Source: Clostridia bacterium
GTDB lineage: Bacteria > Bacillota > DULZ01
Assembly: GCA_012840125.1 (NCBI GenBank)
Contig: DULZ01000029.1
Coordinates: 1 to 42,790, forward strand
Length of the DNA: 42,790 nt
Direction: 5' to 3'
How positions within the stretch are numbered: the stretch's first letter is position 1; every line of letters begins with the position of its first letter. Positions 32,117 through 40,641 of the stretch are shown piece by piece. Made by a program: the position numbers and the translations under genes. The notes below the pieces were generated by a model, which did not search any database, was not told the origin of the DNA, and saw only the letters and a program-made list of their open reading frames with translations.

Positions 32117-33109
32117 ATGAGCAAAGGTAGAATTTTCAGCGGTATGCGCCCGACAGGGAAACTCCATATCGGACACCTAAGCGTGTTAGAAAACTGGGTG
32201 AGGTTACAAGATACCAATGAATGCTATTTCGGCATCGTCGATTGGCATGCCCTAACCACCGCCTTCGACAACCCGAAAGCCCTGCCGGACCACATCATCG
32301 ATATGGCCTTAGATTGGTTGAGTGTGGGCTTGGATCCGGAAAAGAGCGCTGTCTTTGTGCAATCCCATGTTAAACAACACGGGGAACTGCATCTGTTATT
32401 GTCGATGATTACTCCCTTATCCTGGTTAGAGAGAGTACCTACTTTCAAAGACCAAGTTCAACAGCTCAAAACGCAAGGGAAAGATATTAACACCTACGGG
32501 TTCCTTGGTTATCCCCTGCTGATGGCGGCAGATATCTTGGTCTACCGGGCCAACCTGGTGCCCGTGGGCGTGGATCAATTACCTCACCTGGAACTGTGCC
32601 GGGAAATAGCCAGGCGGTTTAATTTTCTCTATCAAGTATCCTTGTTCCCGGAGCCCCAAGCGGTCCTATCTAGGGAAAACGTGCTCCCCGGTACCGACGG
32701 GCGCAAGATGTCCAAAAGCTACGGAAACGAAATACCCATCGACGTAGAACCTCAAGAACTGTTCCAGAAAGTGCGCCAGATGGTAACTGACCCGGCCAGG
32801 ATCAGGAAGAATGACCCGGGGCACCCGGAAGTATGTGTCGTCTATACCTATCACCAGTTTTACGCCGGCGATGAGGTGGATGACATTGCGGTGAGCTGTC
32901 GCAAAGGAGAAATAGGTTGTGTCGAGTGCAAAAACAGGCTGGCCAACCGGTTGGAAAATATTCTGGCACCCATTCGGGAACGGAGAAACGCCTACCGGCA
33001 AAAGATTGAGTGGGTGAGGGATATACTGGCGGAAGGACAACGTAAAGCCGCTCAGGAAGCAGAAAAGACGATGGCATTGGTACGAGAAGCCATGTCCATG
33101 AGTCATTAA
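32117..33109 (+). CDS. trpS: Tryptophan-tRNA ligase
   Basis: A 330-residue class I aminoacyl-tRNA synthetase that charges tRNA-Trp. The HIGH motif is at residues 17-20 (GKLHIGHL), the KMSKS motif in DGRKMSKSYGN near residue 197, and GFLGYPLLMAADIL near residue 130 is characteristic of TrpRS. AAAGGAC precedes ATG 32117. No T-box leader is visible in the 34-base gap upstream. Confidence 0.97.
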   Translation: MSKGRIFSGMRPTGKLHIGHLSVLENWVRLQDTNECYFGIVDWHALTTAFDNPKALPDHIIDMALDWLSVGLDPEKSAVFVQSHVKQHGELHLLLSMITPLSWLERVPTFKDQVQQLKTQGKDINTYGFLGYPLLMAADILVYRANLVPVGVDQLPHLELCREIARRFNFLYQVSLFPEPQAVLSRENVLPGTDGRKMSKSYGNEIPIDVEPQELFQKVRQMVTDPARIRKNDPGHPEVCVVYTYHQFYAGDEVDDIAVSCRKGEIGCVECKNRLANRLENILAPIRERRNAYRQKIEWVRDILAEGQRKAAQEAEKTMALVREAMSMSH

Positions 33110-33169
33110 ACTATCCTGAAGTGCCGCTGGTGACATGTTGTCCATGGTCATTACCAAGGGGAGGGGCTT

Positions 33170-33931
33170 ATGAGCTACCATGTTAAGCTGGAGATTTTTG
33201 AAGGTCCTTTAGACCTGCTGCTCCATTTAATCGAGAAACAGGAAATAGACATCTATGATATTCCTATCGCCAAGATTACAGACCAGTACCTTTCCTACCT
33301 GAAGGCCATGGAAGAACTGGATTTAACCGTTGCCAGCGAATTTGTCGTCATGGGCGCCACCTTGTTGTCAATTAAGGCTAAAATGCTCCTGCCGAGGCCC
33401 CCCGTTTCACAAGACAGCAGTGAACCGCTGCGTGATCCCAGGGAGGAACTGGTGGTCAAACTGGTGGAGTATCAAAAATACAAAAGAGCGGTAGAAGAAC
33501 TGCACAAGAGGGAATTGGAGAATCAAAAAAGATACACTCATCCCTTCGACCTAAGCAGTTTTCTGGCCGGCTTTCCTCCCATTAACCCCTTGCACAATGT
33601 GTCTCCCTGGGATCTCTTGGAAATGTACAAAAAGGCCTTGGAAGCAGCCGCTTCCCCACCACCGGTGCACGAGGTACTGCAGGAAACAGCCACAGTCAGT
33701 TCCCAGATGAAGACGATTCTGGAACTACTCTATCAACACCCTGCAGGATTGGAGTTTGGCGATCTGCTTTCGCCCAGGCCTTCCAGAGCTCTTATTGTCG
33801 TTACGTTTCTGGCCTTGTTGGAACTGCTGAAAACCGGCCAAGTTGACGTCTACCAAACCGTCAACTTTGGCAGGATTCGCATTTTGCCAAGGGTCCAGAG
33901 CGCCGGCGGAGGTCAAGAAAATGTTGTTTAG
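33170..33931 (+). CDS. scpA: Segregation and condensation protein A
   Basis: A 253-residue kleisin. The N-terminal SMC-binding part has FEGPLDLLLHLIEKQEIDIYDI, split as FEGPLDLLLHLIEK and EIDIYDIP, and the middle AKMLLPRP segment is typical. The C-terminal winged helix (about 180-253) binds the other SMC head. ScpA with ScpB and SMC organises and segregates the chromosome. AGGGGAGG precedes ATG 33170. It overlaps scpB by 11 bases. Confidence 0.96.
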   Translation: MSYHVKLEIFEGPLDLLLHLIEKQEIDIYDIPIAKITDQYLSYLKAMEELDLTVASEFVVMGATLLSIKAKMLLPRPPVSQDSSEPLRDPREELVVKLVEYQKYKRAVEELHKRELENQKRYTHPFDLSSFLAGFPPINPLHNVSPWDLLEMYKKALEAAASPPPVHEVLQETATVSSQMKTILELLYQHPAGLEFGDLLSPRPSRALIVVTFLALLELLKTGQVDVYQTVNFGRIRILPRVQSAGGGQENVV

Positions 33932-34436
33932 CGATGAGTTGAAAGCTATTCTGGAGTGCTTGCTTTTCGCCAGCAACGGCGCCGTTTCCGCCAAAGAACT
34001 TGCTTCGGTGGTTGGCGTTACCGAACAGGAAGTGGAAGAGTTAATCGCTGCCCTCATGGACGATTATGGACAATCTGGGCGGGGCATCCAAATCTACCAA
34101 GTGGCCGGTGGCTACAAGATGGCTACCAAACCGGATTATGCGGAATATATTGAGAAGCTGTGTCGCCATAAGCCCAGTCCCTTATCCAAGGCTGCCTTGG
34201 AAACCCTGGCAATCATCGCTTACCGTCAACCGGTCACCCGGGCGGAAATAGAAGCCATACGCGGGGTCAAGGTAGATCACTTGTTGTCTAACTTGTTGGA
34301 GAAAAATCTAATTCAGGAGGTTGGACGAAAGGAAACTCCGGGCAGGCCCATCCTTTACGGTACCACCACCGAGTTCTTGGAATACCTGGGACTAAACAGT
34401 ATCGAGGATTTGCCTCCGCTGGAAGATCAAGATTAG
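33921..34436 (+). CDS. scpB: Segregation and condensation protein B
   Basis: A 171-residue protein with two winged-helix domains. ILECLLFASNGAVSAKEL near residue 9 and ALETLAIIAYRQPVTRAEIEAIRG near residue 91 (second part shown as IIAYRQPVTRAEIE) are family hallmarks. ATG 33921 follows GGAGGTC by 7 bases and lies in the end of scpA; a longer upstream frame is rejected. A terminator covers its stop codon. Confidence 0.96.
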   Translation: MLFSDELKAILECLLFASNGAVSAKELASVVGVTEQEVEELIAALMDDYGQSGRGIQIYQVAGGYKMATKPDYAEYIEKLCRHKPSPLSKAALETLAIIAYRQPVTRAEIEAIRGVKVDHLLSNLLEKNLIQEVGRKETPGRPILYGTTTEFLEYLGLNSIEDLPPLEDQD

Positions 34437-34458
34437 CACCGCTAATCTTGGCTTTTTT
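34428..34458 (+). terminator. Intrinsic terminator overlapping the scpB stop codon
   Basis: A perfect 10-bp stem (34428-34437 with 34441-34450) around an ACC loop, then GC and six T. It ends the trpS-scpA-scpB region. Confidence 0.92.
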
Positions 34459-34472
34459 GTTTTTCCTTGAGA

Positions 34473-34502
34473 GTATCAATTCAAAGAAGTAAGGGCAAAT
34501 TA
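34473..34502 (+). promoter_or_regulatory. Candidate forespore promoter of the DUF2953-gerW pair
   Basis: GTATC (34473-34477), 15 bases and GGGCAAATTA (34493-34502) match sigma-F patterns at 4 of 5 and 7 of 8 informative positions. Read as sigma-G, the -10 is CAAATTA after 18 bases. ytfI-ytfJ (gerW) of B. subtilis is a forespore operon, in agreement. Confidence 0.5.
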
Positions 34503-34534
34503 ATGAGGGCAGATTCTGGCAAGGGATGAAAGCC

Positions 34535-35191
34535 ATGTTATGGCTGGGTACATTAGGATGTGTCTTGGTACTGGGCCTGTTATATCAAGTGTCGAAGGCA
34601 ACCGTCTTCATCGAATTGAAGCTGAACATGGAAAACAGCAACAATAGATTATTTATCGGTTGCCGTATCGGTGCCTGGCGTGTTTTTCACCGAGATTTCA
34701 TCATATCCGGTGAGGCATGGAAGGATGTGTTCCTTGCAGCTTTACAAGCAATTAGTGAAGCCGAGCCTGGAGACAACATAAATTACAGTTTAAAGCCGTC
34801 CAAGCTGCCTAGAATCTTGCGCACGGCAAGACGATGGGCTAGGCTTTCCCCATCGTCGGCGTCGTACTTGCTGGAAAGACTATCCTGCCACCGGCTGGAG
34901 TGGTCTACCAGGATAGGGTTGCTCAATCCCGCGGTAACAGGCTTCACTGTCGGCTGCCTGTGGTTCGTCAAGCACAGAGTGATCCGCAGGCTGGTAGAAA
35001 AGATTGACCGCATGGCTGCTGTACCGCTGGTTTCCGTTTCACCTGACTTCTGCAGTACAACCTTCGAATTGATGCTGCACTGCATATTTGGCCTGCGAGT
35101 GAGCCATATTATTACTGCCACCGGCAGGCTATGCTGGTTGATGTTTTGTTCCTTTGTGAGAGGTGAGAGAATTGAGCAACCATCCCATTGA
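34535..35191 (+). CDS. DUF2953 family membrane protein (YtfI-like)
   Basis: A 218-residue protein with one N-terminal hydrophobic segment (about residues 1-20). Its last part contains PDFCSTTFELMLHCIFGLRVS, seen as SPDFCSTTFELMLHC and GLRVSHII, the conserved end of DUF2953. It has no known activity. ATG 34535 is preferred because AAGGG lies 9 bases upstream; the ATG at 34526 touches that site. It overlaps gerW, as ytfI does ytfJ in Bacillus, and shares its forespore promoter. Confidence 0.75.
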   Translation: MLWLGTLGCVLVLGLLYQVSKATVFIELKLNMENSNNRLFIGCRIGAWRVFHRDFIISGEAWKDVFLAALQAISEAEPGDNINYSLKPSKLPRILRTARRWARLSPSSASYLLERLSCHRLEWSTRIGLLNPAVTGFTVGCLWFVKHRVIRRLVEKIDRMAAVPLVSVSPDFCSTTFELMLHCIFGLRVSHIITATGRLCWLMFCSFVRGERIEQPSH

Positions 35192-35624
35192 AGCCCTCAT
35201 GCGGACAGCCATGGAAAGCATCAAGGAAATGGTTGATGTAAATACCATCGTAGGTGAGCCGGTCGAAACCCACGACGGTAAGGTTATTATCCCCGTGACG
35301 AAGGTACTATGCGGCTTTGCCGCAGGCGGCGGTGATTATACCCTAAACGGCACAGACAACCAGGCCCATCATCCTAAGGAAAACAAGGATAATAACAATC
35401 ATCACAAAACCGCCGGTTTTCCCTTCGGGGGTGGCAGCGGCGCCGGCGTCTCCGTCCAACCGGTAGGATTCCTGGTAGTAGGCGACGACGATATCAAACT
35501 GCTGCCGGTAGACGGCGGAACCCCCATTGACCGGATTATCGACCTTACTCCTCGCATTATTAACCAGCTCCAAGAAATCTGGCAGAAGCCGAAAGAAAAG
35601 CAAAAAGAGGACACCATGGCGTAG
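35172..35624 (+). CDS. gerW: Sporulation/germination protein GerW (YtfJ family)
   Basis: A 150-residue protein. The conserved N-terminus HPIEALMRTAMESIKEM and VDVNTIVGEPVETHDG is followed by VIIPVTKVLCGFAAGGGDY. A low-complexity His/Asn linker (about residues 58-80) is variable, then GSGAGVSVQPVGFLVV. Family knowledge: GerW is made in the forespore and is needed for the SpoVA-independent part of L-alanine germination in Bacillus. TTG 35172 follows AGAGGTG (35159-35165) by 6 bases and gives the usual N-terminus; GTG 35163 is an alternative. It overlaps DUF2953 and ends at a UUCG-loop terminator. Confidence 0.93.
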   Translation: MSNHPIEALMRTAMESIKEMVDVNTIVGEPVETHDGKVIIPVTKVLCGFAAGGGDYTLNGTDNQAHHPKENKDNNNHHKTAGFPFGGGSGAGVSVQPVGFLVVGDDDIKLLPVDGGTPIDRIIDLTPRIINQLQEIWQKPKEKQKEDTMA

Positions 35625-35627
35625 ATT

Positions 35628-35653
35628 AAAAAGCACTCTTCGGAGTGTTTTTT
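35628..35653 (+). terminator. Intrinsic terminator after gerW with a UUCG tetraloop
   Basis: A CACTC/GAGTG stem closed by a C(TTCG)G tetraloop (35639-35642), extended by a G-U pair and A-T pairs, and followed by six T in all. It begins 3 bases after the gerW stop. Confidence 0.9.
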
Positions 35654-35665
35654 CTTTACCCTCCG

Positions 35666-35693
35666 TTCTATTCCTACCATTACTTCATAAAAC
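35666..35693 (+). promoter_or_regulatory. Weak sigma-E-like element before spmA
   Basis: TTCTATT (35666-35672), 13 bases and CATAAAAC (35686-35693) match the sigma-E pattern at 5 of 7 and 5 of 7 informative positions. spmA-spmB are mother-cell genes in B. subtilis. It sits between the gerW terminator and spmA, where a promoter is needed. Confidence 0.3.
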
Positions 35694-35717
35694 TGGTAAT
35701 AGATGGAGGTGTTTGCC

Positions 35718-36311
35718 ATGGTTAATCTGGTGTGGCTCCTTTTGTTGACCTCAGGCATCGTAGTGGCTGGGATCAACGGTAACATTGGTGTGGTCACTAC
35801 GGCCGCTCTTTCTTCCGCCCAGAAAGCCGTCACGATCGCGTTGGAATTAATCGGCATCATGTCCCTCTGGCTCGGTTTGCTAAAGATTGCTGAAGAAGCC
35901 GGCTTAGTCCGGGTGATAGCCAGACTGGTGCGACCGGTCACTTCATACCTGTTCCCCAGCATTCCCAAAGACCACCCGGTTATGGGGGCGATTGTGATGA
36001 ACCTGAGCGCCAATATCCTGGGTTTGGGCAATGCGGCTACCCCTTTCGGCCTGAAAACCATGCAAGGGTTGCAATCCCTCAATCCTAAACCTGATGAAGC
36101 CTCCGACGCCATGTGTACCTTCCTGGCTCTGAATACCTCATGTATCACCATCATCCCTGCCACCATCATCGGGGTACGGGCAGCAGCCGGTTCTCAGAAT
36201 CCGACGGAAATAGTAGGTACCACCATCTTTGCCACCGGCGTCGCTATGATTGTTGCCATTATCGCCGATCGGATTTTTCGCGCCCGGTTTGGCCAGAATA
36301 CTAGGAGGTAG
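35718..36311 (+). CDS. spmA: Spore maturation protein A
   Basis: A 197-residue membrane protein of the nucleoside-recognition (Gate) domain family. Hydrophobic segments alternate with MNLSANILGLGNAATPFG near residue 93, a conserved Gate-type motif, and FLALNTSCITIIPATIIG near residue 135. Family knowledge: SpmA and SpmB act together in spore core dehydration and heat resistance. ATG 35718 follows GGAGGT by 8 bases; the in-frame ATG at 35703 precedes that site and is rejected. spmB follows after 2 bases. Confidence 0.95.
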   Translation: MVNLVWLLLLTSGIVVAGINGNIGVVTTAALSSAQKAVTIALELIGIMSLWLGLLKIAEEAGLVRVIARLVRPVTSYLFPSIPKDHPVMGAIVMNLSANILGLGNAATPFGLKTMQGLQSLNPKPDEASDAMCTFLALNTSCITIIPATIIGVRAAAGSQNPTEIVGTTIFATGVAMIVAIIADRIFRARFGQNTRR

Positions 36312-36313
36312 CC

Positions 36314-36850
36314 ATGTTTATCGATATCATAAACCTGGTTTCTACCTGGGCTATTCCTTGCCTTCTTTTCATGATACCGGTCACGGCCTATGTGCGCGGG
36401 GTAAAAGTATATGAGACTTTTGTACAAGGTGCAGAGGACGGTTTTCGCACGGCGGTTAAGATTATTCCCTTCTTGGTAGGGATGCTGGTAGCCATCGGTG
36501 TTTTTCGCGCTTCCGGGGCCATGGATTTGCTGGTCAAAGCCATTGAACCGGTCACCAGCTTGTTGGGCATACCCCCAAGTATCCTTCCCCTGGCCATCAT
36601 GAGACCCTTATCAGGGGGAGGGGCTTTGGGAATTGCAGCAGAAATGATCAGCACTTACGGGCCTGATTCTTACTTGGGCAGATTGGCCTCCACCATGCAG
36701 GGCAGCACTGATACCACTTTTTACGTATTGACCGTTTATTTCGGTTCCGTCGGAATTACTAAATACCGGTACGCTTTACACTTGGGGTTAATTGCCGATA
36801 TTACCAGCTTGATGGCGGCTATTTTTATTACCAACTTAGTTTTTGGCTAG
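36314..36850 (+). CDS. spmB: Spore maturation protein B
   Basis: A 178-residue membrane protein, the Gate-domain partner of SpmA. Key segments are FVQGAEDGFRTAVKIIPFLVG near residue 36, shown as GAEDGFRTAVKIIPFLVG, and LPLAIMRPLSGGGALG near residue 93. TMQGSTDTTFYVLTVYFGSVG near 133 is typical (short form GSTDTTFYVL). ATG 36314 follows GGAGG within the end of spmA. A strong promoter for rluB follows, so spmAB ends the sporulation unit. Confidence 0.95.
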   Translation: MFIDIINLVSTWAIPCLLFMIPVTAYVRGVKVYETFVQGAEDGFRTAVKIIPFLVGMLVAIGVFRASGAMDLLVKAIEPVTSLLGIPPSILPLAIMRPLSGGGALGIAAEMISTYGPDSYLGRLASTMQGSTDTTFYVLTVYFGSVGITKYRYALHLGLIADITSLMAAIFITNLVFG

Positions 36851-36882
36851 TTGCAGGCCGGTAAGCACCTCTTGTCCAAATC

Positions 36883-36911
36883 TTGACACAGGGGTGCCTT
36901 GTCTATATGAT
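36883..36911 (+). promoter_or_regulatory. Strong sigma-A-type promoter of rluB
   Basis: TTGACA (36883-36888), exactly 17 bases and TATGAT (36906-36911). It is close to the full vegetative consensus and lies 37 bases before the rluB start. Confidence 0.8.
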
Positions 36912-36947
36912 TTAATCGTTATATCATTAAAGCAAGGGCGATAGCAA

Positions 36948-37679
36948 GTGAAAGAACGGCTACATAAGTACCTGGCGCGCTGCGGTATCGCTTCCCGCCG
37001 GGAAGCGGAAAAACTGATTACTGAAGGTCGGGTGGAAGTTAACGGGAAGACCGTTACTACCTTAGGCACCACAGTTGATCCAGGCACTGACCTGGTCAGA
37101 GTGGACGGTCAAATCATTAAAGCTGCGGAAAAGCACGTATATATCATGTTAAACAAGCCCGCTGGTTTTGTGACCACCGCAAGGGATGACCGGGGCCGGC
37201 CCACCGTACTGGACCTGGTCAAACATGTGCCGGCCCGGGTCTTCCCGGTGGGCCGGTTAGACATGGATACGGAGGGACTATTATTGTTAACTAACGACGG
37301 TGCCCTAGCGTATAAACTGACCCACCCAAGATTTCAGGTGAAGAAGACCTACCGGGCTTTAGTGCAGGGACAGCCAGGACGGCAAGACTTGGACAAGCTG
37401 AGACGGGGAATTATGCTGGACGGCCGACTTACCGCTCCGGCCCAAGTCCGGATCATCGGCCACCAAAAAGGCCATACCCTCCTGGAGCTCACTATTCATG
37501 AAGGGCGAAACCGCCAAATCCGGCGCATGCTGGATAAAATTGGTCACCCGGTAGTCTACCTGAGGAGAATTAAGATGGCCGGCATTGAGTTAGGAAATCT
37601 TCCCCTGGGCCAAACCCGTTACCTGACGCCGGCAGAAATAAAGCAGCTGCACAAGGCAGTGTCGCCTGCCAAGGCATAA
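36948..37679 (+). CDS. rluB: Pseudouridine synthase RluB/RsuA family
   Basis: A 243-residue protein. The S4 RNA-binding domain (about 1-60) begins ERLHKYLARCGIASRREAE. The catalytic Asp is D105 in VGRLDMDTEGLLLLTND, and GRNRQIRRML near residue 185 is the family's third motif. It makes pseudouridine in 23S rRNA (position 2605 in E. coli RluB); RsuA-type specificity cannot be excluded, though the spmAB-rluB order points to RluB. GTG 36948 follows AAGGGCG by about 8 bases. Confidence 0.93.
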   Translation: MKERLHKYLARCGIASRREAEKLITEGRVEVNGKTVTTLGTTVDPGTDLVRVDGQIIKAAEKHVYIMLNKPAGFVTTARDDRGRPTVLDLVKHVPARVFPVGRLDMDTEGLLLLTNDGALAYKLTHPRFQVKKTYRALVQGQPGRQDLDKLRRGIMLDGRLTAPAQVRIIGHQKGHTLLELTIHEGRNRQIRRMLDKIGHPVVYLRRIKMAGIELGNLPLGQTRYLTPAEIKQLHKAVSPAKA

Positions 37680-37763
37680 AGCATTTATGGAAACATAATA
37701 ATAAATCATGACGGATGTGAAAGGAATTGTGTTGTTTTCCAAGAATTAAAGTAAGGTACGATT

Positions 37764-37786
37764 CCCCCGGGTGGCCGGGGTTTTTT
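37764..37786 (+). terminator. Intrinsic terminator between rluB and the next gene
   Basis: A CCCCGG/CCGGGG stem (37765-37770 with 37775-37780) with a GTGG loop and six T. It lies 85 bases past the rluB stop and only 38 bases before the next start codon, so it may also regulate that gene. The 145-base gap around it holds no other gene I can support. Confidence 0.85.
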
Positions 37787-37824
37787 ACAAGCCGGGCTGG
37801 GGAAAGAGGGAGAAGGGGGATTCC

Positions 37825-38277
37825 ATGGCGCCATCAACGGACTTGCAAGAAAAGGGTCATTTGCTGGTGAAAATTCGCCTGGATTTTCAAGGTGAGGCTC
37901 AACCTAAGTTTCTCTTTGGTGGGAAAAGCGGGGAAAAAACAGCCGAGGAAATCCGAGAGCAAAAGGCCGCTTTGCTGCGAAACGTTCCTTACCAAGGAAT
38001 CGTTATTGAAGATATAGATTTAAGCCTGGATGTCTACCAGGTGTACGACGAGTTTTTGGACAACCACATCTATTACGCACCGCTTATCGTCACCCTGTGG
38101 GCATCATCCGTGGAGGACCTCATTCGCTTTGTCATCCGGGAAGAGTTCAGGAAAATTGATATCCTGCAGCCGCAAGAGTTCACGCTTACCGGCCACGGCT
38201 TGGAAAGATTGCTCTTTAAGATTAGCGAAGAAATCAAATACCACCGGCTTTCCCAAGAGGCCAGGCACAGGCGGTAG
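37825..38277 (+). CDS. Hypothetical protein, family not recognised
   Basis: A 150-residue soluble protein, acidic in the middle and basic at the end (EARHRR). It starts with a beta-type segment (GHLLVKIRLDFQGEA), then a charged helix (KTAEEIREQKAALLRNV), strands (IVIEDIDLSLDVYQVYDEF), YYAPLIVTLWASSVEDLIRF near residue 90 and helices. No known catalytic motif, signal or membrane segment is seen. The start ATG 37825 has AAGGGGG about 5 bases upstream. It stands alone between the rluB terminator and ilvC. Good ribosome binding site and ordinary composition indicate a real gene. Confidence 0.8.
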   Translation: MAPSTDLQEKGHLLVKIRLDFQGEAQPKFLFGGKSGEKTAEEIREQKAALLRNVPYQGIVIEDIDLSLDVYQVYDEFLDNHIYYAPLIVTLWASSVEDLIRFVIREEFRKIDILQPQEFTLTGHGLERLLFKISEEIKYHRLSQEARHRR

Positions 38278-38374
38278 AAGATTTTCGCTATTCATGGACA
38301 GAAAAGCAGGATATTGCCAAAAATTTTAGAATCTATACGTTTAAATTCTTTTGGGCTAAGGAGGAAGTAAAACG

Positions 38375-39367
38375 GTGTTAAAGGTGTATTATGATCACGA
38401 TGCTGACTTGAATTTGCTGCAAGGAAAAAAGGTAGCTATTTTAGGTTACGGCAGCCAGGGACATGCCCAGGCGCAAAACCTTAAAGATAGCGGTGTTGAG
38501 GTCATTGTGGGGCTGCGACCCGACAGCAAATCCGTCGCCAAAGCACAGCAGGACGGTCTGACAGTGATGCCGGTTCCGGAAGCAGTAAAGACTGCTGACA
38601 TTATTCAGGTTCTGCTGCCGGATGAAAAGCAAAAAGAGGTATATGAGAGAGATATACTTCCAAATCTCGCACCGGGCAATACTTTAAGCTTTGCCCACGG
38701 TTTTAATATTCATTTCAAACAAATTGTGCCCCCTCATGATGTGGACGTAATCATGATTGCTCCCAAGAGTCCGGGTCATATGGTGCGCAGGATGTATCAA
38801 GAAGGTGCCGGAGTACCGGCTTTGATTGCTGTTTACCAGGATTATTCCGGCAAAGCCAAGGACACGGCACTGGCCTTTGCCAAGGGTATCGGGTCTACCA
38901 AAGCAGGAGTTATTGAGACAACTTTCAAAGAAGAAACGGAAACCGATCTATTCGGTGAACAAGCTGTTCTTTGCGGTGGACTGACTTCTTTGATCAAAGC
39001 CGGTTTTGAAGTACTGGTGGAAGCAGGTTACTCACCGGAAATGGCTTATTTTGAATGCCTCCATGAGATGAAGCTTATCGTGGACCTGATGTACGAAGGA
39101 GGCATCAGCTGGATGCGTTACTCCATTAGCGATACCGCCCAGTGGGGCGACTTAACCAGGGGTCCACGGCTCATCAATGAAGCTGTGAAGAACGAGATGC
39201 GCCAGATCTTAAAAGAGATTCAAACCGGCGAGTTTGCCAAGGAATGGATTTTGGAAAACCAAGCCAACAGGCCCCAGTTTAATGCTTTGGACGCCATGGA
39301 CAGAAGCCATCTCATCGAACAAGTCGGTGCACGGCTGAGGGAAATGATGCCCTGGTTGAAAAAATGA
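38375..39367 (+). CDS. ilvC: Ketol-acid reductoisomerase (NADP+), class I
   Basis: A 330-residue enzyme of valine, leucine and isoleucine synthesis. It isomerises and reduces acetolactate with NADPH and Mg2+. The Rossmann motif [17 protein letters not shown] is near residue 25 and GLRPDSKS near 48 fits NADPH specificity. The KARI knotted domain contains [14 protein letters not shown] near residue 188 with metal-binding Asp/Glu, and [16 protein letters not shown] near 228. GTG 38375 follows AAGGAGG by 10 bases. The usual neighbours ilvBN and leuA are absent from the window. It overlaps the next gene by 4 bases. Confidence 0.97.
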   Translation: MLKVYYDHDADLNLLQGKKVAILGYGSQGHAQAQNLKDSGVEVIVGLRPDSKSVAKAQQDGLTVMPVPEAVKTADIIQVLLPDEKQKEVYERDILPNLAPGNTLSFAHGFNIHFKQIVPPHDVDVIMIAPKSPGHMVRRMYQEGAGVPALIAVYQDYSGKAKDTALAFAKGIGSTKAGVIETTFKEETETDLFGEQAVLCGGLTSLIKAGFEVLVEAGYSPEMAYFECLHEMKLIVDLMYEGGISWMRYSISDTAQWGDLTRGPRLINEAVKNEMRQILKEIQTGEFAKEWILENQANRPQFNALDAMDRSHLIEQVGARLREMMPWLKK

Positions 39368-40641
39368 GTTCCGCACCAATCCTGGTCCTAGGAGGCGGCG
39401 CGGCAGGCATCTTTGCCGCCATTGGCGCCGCCGAAATGGGAGCTCCGGTAGTCATCTTGGAAAAAAAGCACAGCTTGGGACTTAAGCTTCTTATGACGGG
39501 AAACGGGCGCTGCAATTTAACCAACACGGCTCCCCTGGACCTGTTTATTCAACAGTTTGCGGAACACGGCCCTTTTCTCTACAGCGCATTAAACAATTTA
39601 TCCAATATGGATTTGATGAACTTTTTTGCCGAACTGGGAGTAGAGCTGAAGGAGGAGCGGGGAGGACGTGTCTTCCCCGTTTCTGATCGCTCCAAGGATG
39701 TGCTGCATGCTTTAACCGGCTACCTGCATCACCTCAAGGTGCAAGTCAAGTTGAACACCAGAGTAGCCGGCATCAGTACCGGGCAAAACAGGATTAACGG
39801 TGTCTTTACTGAACAAGGGTTCATGCCCGCTGGAGCAGTTATTCTGGCCACCGGTGGGTTATCGTATCCCCGTACCGGCTCAACCGGAGACGGCTATCAA
39901 TGGGCCCGCGAGTTGGGACATACTGTTACACCTCTGCGGCCTTCCCTGGTGCCTTTGGAAACCGTAGAAGATTGGGTGAAAGAACTAAGGGGTCTATCTT
40001 TGCAACACGTCCAGGTGACAGCATGGAGCAACCACCGGAAAGTGGGAGAACAGCGGGGCGAGATGCTGTTCACCCACTTCGGTGTATCGGGACCGGCCAT
40101 CCTTAATTTAAGCAGGAACGTTGTGAGAGCCCTGGCAAACGGCCCGGTTAAGGTTCTTATTAACTTACGGCCGGGGATTGACCGGGAAACCCAGCATAAG
40201 CAGTTGAGCGCCGGTTTTCAAAGACATGCAGCCAAGCACTTGAAAAATGCTCTGGTGGACCTGCTGCCCCAGAGACTGATCAAGACCGTCACCGCCTACA
40301 GTAACCTGCCGGCGGAAAAACCGGTGCACCAGTTGACCAGAATGGAGCGTCAACGACTGTGCGAGACACTGCAGGGCCTACCTCTCACCATCAGCCAAGC
40401 CCGTCCCATCGAAGAAGCCATGGTTACCTCCGGGGGAATAAACCTGAAAGAAGTTAATCCCAAGACCATGGCTTCCAAGCTCATCGCCAATCTTTACTTT
40501 GCCGGTGAAATCCTCGATATTGACGGGTTCACCGGAGGTTTTAATCTGCAAGCTGCTTTTTCTACCGGCTATCTAGCCGGTCAATCGGCAGCTGTCTCCA
40601 TGAACAAAACAAGGGAAGGTGGACCAAATGCAAGGCAGTAA
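39364..40641 (+). CDS. HI0933/YtfP-family NAD(P)/FAD-dependent oxidoreductase
   Basis: A 425-residue flavoprotein. The dinucleotide-binding motif [17 protein letters not shown] is near residue 10, followed by [15 protein letters not shown] near residue 45, the family hallmark. A C-terminal flavin-binding signature is [19 protein letters not shown] near residue 375. The physiological substrate of this family is unclear; a relative (BaiN) acts in bile acid metabolism, and ordinary members may be housekeeping oxidoreductases. It starts in the ilvC stop (ATGA) and its 3' end overlaps hutP, so all are coupled. Confidence 0.88.
   Translation: MSSAPILVLGGGAAGIFAAIGAAEMGAPVVILEKKHSLGLKLLMTGNGRCNLTNTAPLDLFIQQFAEHGPFLYSALNNLSNMDLMNFFAELGVELKEERGGRVFPVSDRSKDVLHALTGYLHHLKVQVKLNTRVAGISTGQNRINGVFTEQGFMPAGAVILATGGLSYPRTGSTGDGYQWARELGHTVTPLRPSLVPLETVEDWVKELRGLSLQHVQVTAWSNHRKVGEQRGEMLFTHFGVSGPAILNLSRNVVRALANGPVKVLINLRPGIDRETQHKQLSAGFQRHAAKHLKNALVDLLPQRLIKTVTAYSNLPAEKPVHQLTRMERQRLCETLQGLPLTISQARPIEEAMVTSGGINLKEVNPKTMASKLIANLYFAGEILDIDGFTGGFNLQAAFSTGYLAGQSAAVSMNKTREGGPNARQ

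Noticed and set aside
33128-33156. Hairpin before scpA (TGGT..GACATG with CAT-GTC..ACCA)
   Set aside because: It has two bulges and no T run; pairing of this quality is easily found by chance.
38278-38374. Regulatory leader (T-box or attenuator) before ilvC
   Set aside because: The 97-base gap shows no convincing hairpin-terminator or T-box motif; a possible 11-codon frame has no ribosome binding site.
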